Origin: Carnegiea gigantea
Lineage: Eukaryota; Streptophyta; Magnoliopsida; Caryophyllales; Cactaceae
Direction of reading: 5' to 3'
Length of the DNA stretch: 64,000 bases
NCBI GenBank assembly: GCA_029747015.1
Contig: JAKOGI010002486.1
Location: forward strand, 41,749-105,748
Translations under genes and position numbers: made by a program
In this document: in pieces, positions 10,683 to 21,994 of the stretch
Layout of the letters: every line of letters starts with the position of its first letter
Numbering within the stretch: position 1 is the first letter of the stretch
Notes under the pieces: generated by a model
Database searches by the model: none
Seen by the model: only the letters and a program-made list of their open reading frames with translations
What the model was told of the DNA's origin: nothing

Positions 10683-12498
10683 CATTGACTCATAATAGCA
10701 TGAAACTCTCTCATCTTAAATTTTTTCTAATTATAAGACTCGAACCCGATACCTTAATTAAGGTAAAAAAATACGAGATTGCTTTAACCTACCTATATTA
10801 ATAGTTATTATCCATTTGAACTTGATCATTCGTGCATTTTAATTTCATTGTTTGAGTTGAACGGTCAACATTGGCAATTCATTTTGATGTGGGAGAAGTA
10901 AATAGGATTGCTTGTTTATGGACGGTTAAATCCATCGTGTTAAATTTTCAGGGTACTAAATTTCTTGACCATTGACACCCGTTTAGTATGTGCGCCTGTT
11001 TTTTGGGCCTCCACTCATTTGCTTAAAACTTTCAAGAGTTACTTTCTTGACATGGAATTAAGTCTTTTCCGATTGAAAGGTCTTTACTGTGAATCTAAGT
11101 CACTTGTAATTAAATCTGATAAAAATTGACCCGATCCATAAATCTGACCCAAATCTGCCCGAAAATTTTGAATTTTGAACACGATTTTTTCGACCCGAAC
11201 CTAAAATAAATCGAACCCGAAAACCCGCAAATTAGCGGATCAAACCTAACCTGAGCCTGCCCGCTTGACCCGAACATTGTATCTTTAGTTTTTGATTTTT
11301 CTCTAATTTATCCCTTTTAATAATAATGGTTAGTCATTTTTATCGAATAGTTTAAAAAGATATATTGTAACTATTGCATCTATTTATAAATTAAGCAATA
11401 ATAACCTTATTTTTCTTCTTCATTCTCTAAAAATGATATCGTACACAACTTTTAAGTGAAAAAAACATTAAAAGTGGGTATAAAATTGCATGAAATAACT
11501 ATATAATCTTTTAAAAAAAACTAATTTAAAAGAAGACAAGCATTAAAGATGTGCAAGTCATACCATTATGTACTTAGTTAAATAAATATGTCTAATTATT
11601 TTTTAAATTAATTAATTTGTAATTATTTAAATTTTTGATGTTATAACTGCAAGGTAATATCTTGTGCTTCTTTTGTTCAATTTTATTTAGTTTTTATTCT
11701 AACTAGCCTTGAATTATGATGCTATGGTAGGAAAACGGCTGGCCGTATTCATATAGGGGTCGGCCCATTAATAAAGTTTTACTTGATTGGACATCGGTAG
11801 ATTAGTTAATTAAAATATTAAATTATTAAATAAGTCATTAGCGGTCAAACTGCTATAACCCATTAAAATGCTCTAAACGGGCTGGCCCATAAATGGCTGA
11901 CTCACTATTGACATTCTTTCAATGTATGGGTCGATCCACCCAAAACTAAGTGGGACTTGATTTTTTATCCGCCCATACAAGATGTTCATATATTATAATA
12001 AAGAGTTTGAATATTTTTAATATTCTTTTGAAAAATTGCAATTATTATGCCTTTTCATTAAATACTGGCAATTTTGAGTAATAAATATACATAATCTTTA
12101 ATCTTGAAAAAAGAAAAATAACTCATCGAAAAAGCACTCTAAACCCGTTGGGTTGATCCGAAACCCGTAAAACCGAAATACACCCGCCGGTATTTTATCC
12201 GAACTTGAAATACACCCGACCCGTATTTTACCCGAACCCGAATACACCCGATCCATATTTAACCCATCTGCGCGAACCGATAGGTCTACTTGCAATGGTC
12301 TTATCCATTTTCTCGAAAAAATTCAAATCAAAAAATTCATTATTCTGTCTACTAAGTGTAAGAAATTTATTCACAATTTCATGCTGATTAAATTTTAATG
12401 AAGATGAAATGAAAACCAACATCTGGCAATTACTATCAATGTGAAAGTTGCAGTAAAGCCCAACCAGTTATCGCTAGATATTATTTAACTTTGTGCAG
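10683..12498. repeat. Rest of SDR intron 1, with ACCCGAA-rich repeat tracts
   Basis: Two tracts rich in ACCCGAA/ACCCGTA words occur at about 11130-11280 and 12130-12290, and GGCTGGCCC-type words near 11730-11930. Such word clusters are typical subterminal repeats of plant DNA transposons, but I cannot define ends. No gene seen. Confidence 0.35.
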
Positions 12499-14116
12499 CA
12501 ATTAGCATACGAGTATGCTAGTAGAAAAGCACGCCTTGTACTGGCAGATATTAGGGGCGAAATCCTTAGCGAAGTAGCTGATACATGCCGAGAGATGGGG
12601 TCCTCTGATGCTGTCACAGTGACTGCAGATGTTACCGATGTGAACGACTGCAAGCGCATTGTTGATTCTGCCATTACACACTTCGGAAAATGTAAGCGAT
12701 TTACTAATTTCTTATATCATTTTGCACATTGTTTAGGAAGAATCAAACAGTAATCTTCCTGGCGGAAATCACGCATACTATCACTAGACTACCCAAAGTC
12801 TCCCAGGGAATGGTTACTAGATCTAGCATTCTGGACCCACTTTGTCGCTGATAGTGAACTGCATTTTTCATTCGGGCCTTGACTATTTGACGTGTTGCTA
12901 AAAGAGGTTTACCTTGTATTTTTGCTTCTAATTAGAAAGAAAGTCTTAAGAAATTCACCTTCTTATGCTTCTATCAAAAAAATAAAATAAAATAGTTCAC
13001 ATTCCTGTGCTGCATATAATGATTGTTGGCGCAATTGAAGTGGATCATCAGTTAGCAAGGTTGAAGATTTTGTAGACATCACTAAAGGACGCTGTGTTAT
13101 GGTAATTCGCGTCAAATTTTCTCTTCGATCTCGCTGTTAATTGCTTCTTGCCCCTAAAAACAGCCTGAACATATAAATTCTACAAGTTGACACATGTCCC
13201 GAGTTTCTTGCAGGATGTTAATTTCTGGGGTTCTGTTTACATAACTTGTTTTGCAATTTCACACGTAAGAAATACTGACGGAAAAATCATTGTCATGGCA
13301 TCCTCTGCTTCTTGGGTACCTATGCCAACACTGAGCATCTGCAACGTACGCGACCTTTTTGTCTCAATTATATATGCACATCCTAAGTAACACTTTTAGT
13401 ATGATGAACAACTCAAACCGCTATAAATCTTGGCTCACTGACATGCAAAAGTTTTACCTCCGATCCCTCTGGGAAATTGAATACTCTAACTGGTACTGTA
13501 TTAAGAACTTTGTTGTGTGAGTTGACACAAGTGTGTACAAAATTATGTCTTTTGATTATTTTCAGGCGAGTAAAGCAGCACTTGTAGCTTTTTACGAGAC
13601 ATTAAGGGTAGAAGTTGGCTCAGATATTCATATAACAATAGTCACTTGCGGGTTCATTAAGTCAGAAATGACGAAGGGCAAACACCTTGCTGGAGATGGT
13701 CGGATGATCGTTGATGCGGCTGTAAGAGATTTAAGCTTCTTACTTTCTTATCTTGTTTCCTTGTTGCTCGTCTGCTAATATTATGCATACTTCACTTCCA
13801 TTTGGACATTAGCTCCTCCTTAGATCTTATTGTCATTACATCCAATCATATATGCAAATCACTTACTAGAAATTAACTGTAGGTGTTTTGTATAGTACTC
13901 CCATTGCATAAAGCAGACAGGTGTGCACAGGCCATAGTGAAAAGCGCATGCCGGGGTGAAAGGTATCTAACAGAACCAGCATAGTACAGGGTCACCTACT
14001 GGTTGATAACGTTTTCCCCTGAGCTTTTGGAAATGCACCTCAAGTTGATGTACTTATACTTACCCAAACACGGGGCTTCATCCAAGATTCAACCAACTGA
14101 AGATAAGACCGAGTAG

Positions 14117-15446
14117 AAGTGGTATTGTTACTGAGCAGATCAAATTTGGGTTCTGGCTGGTGTAGGAAGTGTTGCACTTCTACATTGATTTGTTGTACTT
14201 CATCCAAGATTCATGTTTCTTGCTTTTGGTTGCTCCTGCTATAGAAATGACAGTCTAATCTGATTATACAAGAAGCTTCAATTTCATTGGAGATGTGCGC
14301 TGATACGAGATGATTCTACATGCCCGTCAAAAGCCTCTAAAAGAATCATTTCAGAGTCAAATCCAAAGTAGAGATGCTGGTGTTAGGTAATCTAGATACT
14401 ACAAATTCTAAGGATTGTGTTGGATACACAAGTCTGAATATTCCGATATAACACATCATGAGTAGAGCCCCATATTGATATTTCAATATGATAAGAGCCA
14501 TGATATAAGTTTAAGAGGCTACTCACCCTTTGCCTATTAGCTTTAATGTGAAACCTCAATAGACTAGTTATTATGAAACAGTTGAAGCAAACTCCCTCCT
14601 TTATCATCTTCAACATGTGATGTCAAGGTTAATGGTGACAAAGCTAGAGATAATGTGTGGAATGGTCGATCTTGTGGTCCTGTGAATGAGCATTTAGGGT
14701 CAATCAGTCTCACCATTTGACTAAGTTTTAATGTCCCCAAATGCTAGCCTTATTTCTAAACGCTATCAAATGCCTAATTGTTTCTCAAAAGTTAACCCAT
14801 AAAATGCTACGGAACACCAACAACTAAGCATAAATGCCATTGACTGCTCACAAACGCTACTGATGGCTAAATGCTAATTGTAAACGCTTAGACGAACAAG
14901 TCCTAAGTCTTCATTCAACAGCAGGACCTTCAAATCTTCCTCAACTTGAATTATAGAATAGAAATGAGTCATTGGTGCCATCCATTGAACATCTAACCTT
15001 CTAAAAAATGATCGCTTTCAGTTTATCTTGACTTGCACTAGATACTAGGTCCTATAGACTCAAAGGTTGATGGGCCTCAATTTATGTCTCAATTTCCCTA
15101 TGGCTCATGTCCTTTGGGCTAAGTGATTTTTTAACAATGTGGCCAGAGGTATTCCGTCACTTCGATCATCACCTTAGAAAAAGAAGTACTCATTTTAATC
15201 AAGGGATTCCCTTAACTATTTCTTTGGTTTTGGATTCTGCATCTCACTAGAATGGAGATATTGTTAACCCAATAAGGAGTAGAGATCCACTTAACTATTA
15301 ACGTACATAATGGAAATATTTATGCTTCTTGTCAAAACTAGAACATGTTGGAAAAATGTAGCTCCTGGGTTCCAAGTTGTACCTTCATCATCCGAATCGA
15401 ATTCACTAAATATTTCACATGTGTACCATCAATATTAAAAATCCGT
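14117..15446. other. Intergenic, no gene recognised
   Basis: Contains the 3' flank of the SDR pseudogene and a stretch near 14730-14890 rich in AAACGCTA/AATGCTA words. Similar words occur at about 28700-28900 and suggest a MITE relic. Nothing else supported. Confidence 0.4.
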
Positions 15447-15688
15447 TGTAGAGAAACTAAGTTATAGCTATGATATTTTGAGGTTGATTGAATTGCTATC
15501 GGTTTCTCTCCCTGGTCAATGATTGAGCTTCTCAATAATATACACACGCATGACATGGGCATTGAGACTCACAATTAACCCTAGCTTGGTGCATAAGTCA
15601 CCAAATCCTAGTCCTACCGCACATAGGAAAGGGAAATATTACAAAAAAGATTGTGATAAAATCTATCAAGATACAATTTTGCCTAACA
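15447..15688 (-). repeat. 3' LTR of the Copia element
   Basis: 242 bp. It matches 24842-25078, including shared blocks such as GAGCTTCTCA and AAATCTATCAAGATACAATT. On the minus strand it starts TGTTAGGC and ends in CA. The adjacent minus-strand purine tract GAGGGAGAG (about 15689-15697) serves as PPT. Confidence 0.9.
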
Positions 15689-15695
15689 CTCTCCC

Positions 15696-16256
15696 TCAAG
15701 TTGGAACATGCAGATCGAGAATGCCTAAGTTGCCCTTTAAGAACTGAAATTGTTCCTTTCTGAGAGCTTTAGTAAAGATGTCCACTGACTGTTGCTTAGT
15801 CCCAATGTGGGCACGAGTAAGGATTCCGGCTTCAAGCTTTTCCCGAACAAAGTGACAATCAATTTTAATATGTTTTGTTCTTTCATGGAACACAAGATTT
15901 CTTACAATGTATAAGGCTGCTTGACTGTCACAGAAAAGTTTCATTGGAGGAGAGAAGATGCCCAAGGATACTAGGAAGGATCGTAAATAGACCAATTCAC
16001 TTGTTGCAAATTGCATGGATCGGTATTCTAATTTGGCTGAAAAGCGAGATAGGATAATCTGCTTCTTCCTGCACCTTGAAATATGTGAGCCCCCCAATAT
16101 GATAAGGTGCCCAGTGAGAGATTTTCGTGAAATGGGACATGCTCCCCAGTCTGAGCCACAAAAGCTAGCAAGTTGAAGGCTACTGTCAGCTCTTAGTAAA
16201 ATGCCTTGTTCAGTAGTACCCTTTAGATAAAGCAAGACGCATCCGGCAGTATTCAT
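15696..16256 (-). pseudogene. Copia RNase H domain fragment
   Basis: 186 codons open to the end of pol. RNase H landmarks in order: the CGSDWGACPISRKS block (canonical DADWAG region), a damaged copy of the AEAEY-type segment (SAKLEYRSM), the CDSQAAL block with its Asp, and the terminal HIKIDCHFVREKL and DIFTKAL motifs found at the end of Copia pol. It removes the RNA strand of the cDNA hybrid in the particle. A frame break separates it from RT at about 16270. Confidence 0.9.
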
Positions 16257-16283
16257 ATGTTCCTCTCTAGGTACCTGTATAAA

Positions 16284-17136
16284 TTAGGAAAGAATGTGGA
16301 CTGCATAAGTGGGACCTGGCCTTGTTATTATGATATAAATCAAGCGTTTAATAAGCCTTCGATATTTGGTAGGATTTGCTAGGAGGCGGCCTGGTGCCCA
16401 TGCTAGTTTATGATTTTCTTCCATGGGGAAGTCAACCGGTTTTGCTCCTAAGAGACTGCATTCATCAATAATTGTGCCCTGGCAAAGGAATAAACCTCGC
16501 AGTCCATGAGCAACTTCAATGCCCAAAAAATATTTCGACGGGCCAAGAGCCTTAATCCTGAAACCTATATTTAGATGAACTTTGAATTGTTTGCATGCTT
16601 CAGTATTATTTTTTGTAAGCACAATATCATCAACATAGACTAATACATCTATAAAGATAGCACCCTTTTGACAGGTGAATACTGAGTAGTCAGCGTATGA
16701 CTGAGAAAAACCATATTCACAAAGTTTGTATGAGAGCTTGGCAAACCATTGTCTTGGTGCTTGTTCTAGACCATAGAGGGATTTCTTAAGTCGGCGGACT
16801 TTGTTTTCATCCTTTCTTTTGAACCCTGGATGCAATTTAATATATACTTCTTCTTTGAGGTCACCATGTAAGAAAGTGTTATTCACATCCAGTTGACATA
16901 ATTCCTAGCCTTTTGCCACCACTACAGCTAAAAAACAACGCACACTAGTCATGTTTGCAACAGGTGCAAATGTCTTATTATAGTCAAATCCCACAATCTA
17001 ATAATCACCTCGGATTACTAAGCATGCTCTGTATCTTTCAACGGTACCATCTGAGTTGTATTTGACCCGATACACCCATTTGCAACTAATGAGTTTCTTT
17101 CCGAGTGGAAGACTCTCATTTGTCCAAGTTTCATTC
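16284..17136 (-). pseudogene. Copia reverse transcriptase fragment
   Basis: The 200-codon open part (16284-16886) starts in the region normally reading DVNNTFLHGDL (Ala replaced by Asn). It contains the KSLYGLEQAPRQW block and the catalytic YVDDIVL motif. RT-related sequence continues to the insertion point at 17136 with stops. The upstream part of pol resumes at 21995 after the inserted solo LTR. Confidence 0.9.
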
Positions 17137-17494
17137 TGTAAGGCCCGCCTCCCTTATTTTTAAGTTAACCTGGCTATTCTACGTTTTACGTCATAAATCA
17201 TATTTTTATTAACTATATGATTTATGTTATTATTGACGTTACTTATTTATAAATTATTGAATGAATGCTAACCCGAGTTTTTGAAATCGTTTTCATTTTA
17301 ATTAGTTGATTCCCGAAGTCTCGATTGAAATTTTAGTTGTGGGACGCTTCGACTCGAGTTTAGTCTAGTCGCTAATGAGTTTGGGTCTGGAACCTAGCTG
17401 AATTATGTTATTTGAGCCAAAAAAAAAAAGAAAGAAAAAGGGAAATGGCAAAAAGGGGGGGGGGATGAGTTTTGGGCTCAGACCCCCGAAACCC

Positions 17495-17806
17495 CCGACC
17501 ACCTTCTCTCTCTCTCTCTACTCACTCACCCATCTCACTCTCTCTCTCCCTAAACTTGCTCACTGTCTCTCTCACCGGGACCACGTTCGCCGTGTGGCGT
17601 CACCGCCGACCACCACCTGTCGTCGGCGAGAGAAAGGGACGACGGGTCCCCTTAGCCCACGACAACCACTGCCAAAACTCCACCACCCATCACCCTCTAC
17701 TGCTCACGGCCGAAAACCAACCCAAACCACGCGTCTCCGGCCTGGAACCGACCACCCACGTGCAGGAATCCGGCAACCCACATCCCTCACGACCTCCTCT
17801 ATAAAT
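17495..17806 (+). promoter_or_regulatory. LTR promoter: CT-rich tract and TATA box
   Basis: Pyrimidine-rich CTCTCTCT runs (about 17500-17570) are followed by a GC-rich, proline-coding-like stretch and TATAAAT at 17800-17806. This lies about 660 bp into the LTR, the likely U3/R border. Confidence 0.5.
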
Positions 17807-18067
17807 TGGGAGTCAAATTGCGGCCCAAAACAGCTATAATCGCCACTCAGTCCAAACTAGGGTTTTAGGTTTAGTGAGTAGCTGACCTGGGGTTCGAGTT
17901 CAGGGGGATTAGGGCATGAGTTGCTACCAATTAAGTGGGAAATTAAGCAATTTCAAGTAAGTGTTTCTCCCCTCTTAAGCTATTACCATTTTCAAAAATG
18001 TTTTTCAGCAGATTGATGTTGCATGTCAGATTAGGGTTGGCTAAATTCGTTAGAAATGTCAAGAAGT

Positions 18068-18300
18068 GAATTATACATGTTTAGCTTTGATTCAATTAGT
18101 CAATTTATGCCTGAAATTCTAATTCGAAATGAATTATATATGTTTAGCTTCGAATCGAATCAATTTAGTTAACTTATGCATGAGATTTTAATTTGAAATG
18201 AATTATATATGTTTAGCTTCGATTCAAATTAATTTAGTTAATGTATGCCTGAGGTTTTAATTCGAACAGAGTCATGCATGTTTAACACCAATTTTAGTAA
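18068..18300 (+). repeat. 63-69 bp tandem repeat in the solo LTR
   Basis: GAATTATAYATGTTTAGCTT starts at 18068, 18131 and 18200, with a diverged fourth copy at about 18269. Spacing is 63, 69 and 69 bp. Confidence 0.75.
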
Positions 18301-20363
18301 ATTTAATTAATGCGTGCTTGAAGGGTCGACTTGAATAAGTAACTACGACACGACAAATGATTGCCTAAAGTTGTATTATGCTTTAATGACATAAAAAAGG
18401 ATTGAAGGATAACCTCGATTTAATAAACGGATACCATGAAACGCATTATGCTTGAAGGGGCCTAAATAGGTTCGATTAGTAATTTCGATGTAAATAACGA
18501 ATGTTTGGATTCGCATTATGCATAAGCGACCTAAATGGGTTTACATAGTAACATTGATACGATAAATGAAACTTTAGAATCGTATGATGCCTAAATGACC
18601 CAATTAGCCTAAATTGTTAATCAATTTACGCCTAGATAGAAATTCGATTCATGTTAATCTTTCATAGTATGAATATGCATGCTTAGTAAGCGCTCGAATC
18701 GTATTATGCCTAAATGGCCACATTAACTTAAGTAATGAACTGTTTCATGCTTAAATGGAGATCTAGTTCATGCTAAGTTGAATGACATAAGTAGGCCGGC
18801 TTGGTAACCATAATGTAGTAGACGAACACCGTGAGAATGTAAATGGCGTAATAGGCCAAATGTAACATGAAGCCAACGCCTGTCCATTTAGTGAGTTATG
18901 CTTAGCTTTAGAATGGCATGTTTACGACTCCTAACTAACCTACATGAATGCAAATCACACCCCATGCTTCTTATTAAGTTTAGCCCGTATGAATGCTTAC
19001 ATGTATATATATACATATGTGCTTGGATATGACCGTTGGTTGCAGCGCTTGACTAACTGTTAGTTAATTGATCGGTAAAGTTCAGCATTGGTAAGTTTAT
19101 GTATCCCCTTTCAGTATATCATCATGATTAGGATGCTAGATTGTGAACTGAAACCGAGATGGTAGTTGGATGGCTTGAGGAAGAACCATGAGTGGCTCGA
19201 GGTCCTTGTGGTACGGTGCTTATGAGGAGGGAGCCTGGGTTGTGAATTAACTGCAATCGTGTGGATTGCGAGGTCATGTGTGGTTCATTATGTTGTTGAA
19301 ATGATTATGAAGTGCTTGAATGTGATACATGTGAATCCCCCTTTTTCTCTCAATGTGCTACGTGCCATTATGTGAATAGTTCTCGAAATTCAGACATGTT
19401 TAAGAAGAATTTCTAAATGTATGTTTTCATGATTTCGAATGCTTTTAAGTACTTACCAAATGTATAGTAGCTTATGAAAATGTTTGTAGCCTATAAGAAA
19501 TCCTAAATCATCGAACTACTCAGTTAGTGACTCGATTGAATAGTCAATAGGTTTAGGGAGTTTAAAAGCAAGGTAAAAGTGAGTTCGAAAATGATTTTAA
19601 GACATCGATTTGTTTATGACCCCTCTTTATGTTTAAAGGAATTTAAACGACTTAAAAAGGGGCCATTTCAAGGCTAATTATGAAATTTAGCTGACTTGTA
19701 TGCTAATTGCTTACTTCAGTCTCCATTGGGTTTTCGAGTTGAGAGCTAGTAAATCCATTATGTTTTTAAGAAACGTTTACGTTGAAAGTTTACAAAGGAA
19801 CCTTATTTGCCTTATAAACGAGTCAAGAACTTTAAGTTTTTGGAAAATAGCAAGTTTGGGAACGTTTTAAACCTTTAGCTTATTTATTCCCCCTTCTTGA
19901 GTTTTAAAAAAGGATTGAAAGGAGTTATGGAATGACAACTGAAGTTTTTAATACGAATCTAATTTGAGTTACGCGCTAACTAAGTGTTTAAGTTCTAAAT
20001 GGGTTCTTTTCATGAATTAGCAAACTCAGTATGTTTATACGAAGCTTTTAAGTTAGAAATGAAGTCGCTTTACGAACCAGTAAACGTATTACGTTTATCA
20101 GAAGCTTTTAAAGTTAAAAATAAAATCGTATCATGAGTGGCACGTTTATAAGAAGTTTTTAAGCTCTAAATGAAATGAGCTATAAGCATTTAGAAAGATT
20201 ATGGCAGTTTTGTTTAAAAAGCGAGTTTTCAACAAGTAAGCATTTGAAACAGAGAAATGAAATATGTCCTTAAATACTAAAAATGTGCTAAGAAGTTGGC
20301 CAGAGGGCGAAAACTAGACGCAAAAGGGCGTGAACTGTTTCCCCCTAAGATAAGTAAGTTAGG

Positions 20364-20660
20364 AACTGGAATCAAGATACGAGGTATCTTGGTGTGAGCT
20401 GTTCCTGGAAACTGGACGCAAGATATGAATTATCTTGGCGTGAGCTGTTTCCCCTAAAGAAAAGTTAGGAACTGGACTCAAGATACGAGGTATCTTGGTT
20501 TGAGTTGTTCCTGGGAACTGGACTCAAGATATGAATTATCTTGGTGTGAGCTGTTCCCTAGATAAGTTATGATGTGTGACGCATAAGAAAACCTTGAGGG
20601 GAACTGGACTTAGGATATGATTATCCTGGTGTGAACTGTTGCCCCGCAGAGGACTGTATC
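20364..20660 (+). repeat. Alternating 45/62-bp minisatellite with internal palindromes
   Basis: AACTGGAMTCAAGATA-type units begin at 20364, 20409, 20471, 20517 and 20602. Short (45-46 bp) and long (62 and 85 bp) units alternate. Each unit contains a CAAGATA...TATCTTGG inverted repeat able to form a small hairpin. Confidence 0.78.
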
Positions 20661-21994
20661 GAGGTTAGAGTTGCTCTACTAAGACGCGTTTTGGCCAAAA
20701 GTTAAGTACGTATACCCCGGGGATAACGTAAGTTGTGAGTATAATCTCATTTAGCCAGCACAATAAGATGTTTTTATACTATGAGTAAGTTTCTAGTAAG
20801 TAAGAAAAGAAGTTGGCATTTCGCCATTTTAAGTATTTCAGAAAAGAAAGATTTATAAGGGCCATTACGAGGCCATATTCTTCCCATATCTTATGAGTAA
20901 GCTCCCAAGTATGGTTTAAATGAAGTTTCAAATGAGTAACGTTATATCCCAGTAATGCATCGGGCTTTTAATCTTTTCAATATGCATATCCCATGAAAGA
21001 ATGTTTCCTGCCAAGTCTTCCTTGCTAATTTGGATGTTTTGAGAACTTTTAGCAAGAATTATAAGCTTCAAAGATGTTGGCGTGATTTATAAACCATTCT
21101 TAGAATATATGAGGAGTCACTATGGTTTCAAAAGTATGTTTGGAAGCTTCATACTCAATCCTTGTTGCTTGTTTGATTACGTGCCTACTGTTTGTTAGTG
21201 GGAAAGCTTGCCCTTCTTGGGCCTAGAAATGAGTTAAAGGGTTAGAATGAAGTTTTAAGGATGGTGATCTTTCCTTGAGTATTTTCATTGTCTAATATGA
21301 TAGTAAAGTATGAATGCGTGATATATGATTAGTAAAGATATTACTACCTGCAACGGTTTTGCTTTTAAGGGGGTTGGGGGACACTCATTGAGCGTGTGAT
21401 TGCTCATCTCACTACTCTTTCCCCTTTTCCCCAAGTTTTCTTTGTGATAGGTGAAAGTTAAGCCTCTTATGCAGAGTTGAAGTTTGCCCTTGATTGAAAA
21501 AGAGTCATATGTGCCTACTTATGTTCTTAATGAAGCGATGTACAGTATTCTTAGTTTATAAACGTCTGTAAACAATTATGGTAGTTCATGTAATGCATAT
21601 GGTATAAAGGTCACTCTGTATGGCCGTATGAGCCAACCATCTAAATAGTTAGATGCCTTCTCTTTTAAAGTTAGTTATGTTTTGGGATGTAAACCTCAAT
21701 ACTCCGGTTGTGTGAACCGTTGAGTTGTATCTTTCATTTATTCCTTATTAATGAACTACTCTATTTGGTGTACTCCAGGTGGGTGGCTCGTTGAGTTATG
21801 AACTCCGGCGTGTGGCCGTTGAGTTTCTTTTAATGTTTTGTGCTTCCGTTGATTACAGGGACTTATTGCAAGGCTTTTAGCCTGGAAACGGTCAGTTTTT
21901 AGGGGAAACTCTATCCGTTTCGCCCCAGAAATTTGCGTAAGAAGTTAAGAAAATGTAACGCTTCCGGCGTAGGGGCTGGGGGTGTTACACATTC

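Larger units (their letters stand above)
5946..14116 (+). pseudogene. 11-beta-hydroxysteroid dehydrogenase-like SDR pseudogene
   Basis: Six exons: 5946-6158, 12499-12691, 13041-13101, 13214-13345, 13566-13721 and about 13921-14116, most with GT-AG borders and matching phase. Exon 1 gives a long hydrophobic N-terminal segment, as in membrane or oil-body-bound plant HSD proteins, then KVVIITGAASDIGE, the NADP-binding loop. The family reduces or oxidises sterol-like substrates with a Ser-Tyr-Lys centre. Lesions: the third Gly of TGxxxGxG is Asp (6147-6149). Exon 3 lacks the NNAG segment and is frameshifted at about 13050, reaching a stop. The catalytic Tyr before the ASKAA block is Cys (TGC 13340-13342). 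A TAG replaces a conserved Trp (13982-13984). The last intron's acceptor leaves a phase mismatch. Alternative start ATG at 5973. Intron 1 is 6.3 kb because of nested transposons. Identification is firm; loss of activity is inferred. Confidence 0.85.
17137..21989. mobile_element. 4,853-bp solo LTR, Gypsy-type
   Basis: Begins TGTAAGGCCCGCC and ends GGGGGTGTTACA, so it has TG...CA ends with a TGTAA/TTACA inverted tip. It is flanked by CATTC at 17132-17136 and 21990-21994, a perfect 5-bp TSD within Copia pol. No second copy of its ends occurs inside, and there is no gag or pol, so it is an LTR without an interior. Very long LTRs with these ends recall the Tekay/Del chromovirus lineage, an inference. 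Termini and the TATA box suggest plus-strand orientation. Confidence 0.82.

Noticed and set aside
17405..17839. Two overlapping Pro/Ser/Thr-rich open frames
   Set aside because: They lie in the U3 region of the solo LTR, are low complexity and end at the TATA box. Not credible proteins.
17137..21989. Full LTR retrotransposon without genes (LARD)
   Set aside because: I found no internal copy of either terminus, so a solo LTR is the simpler reading. A self dot plot would settle it.
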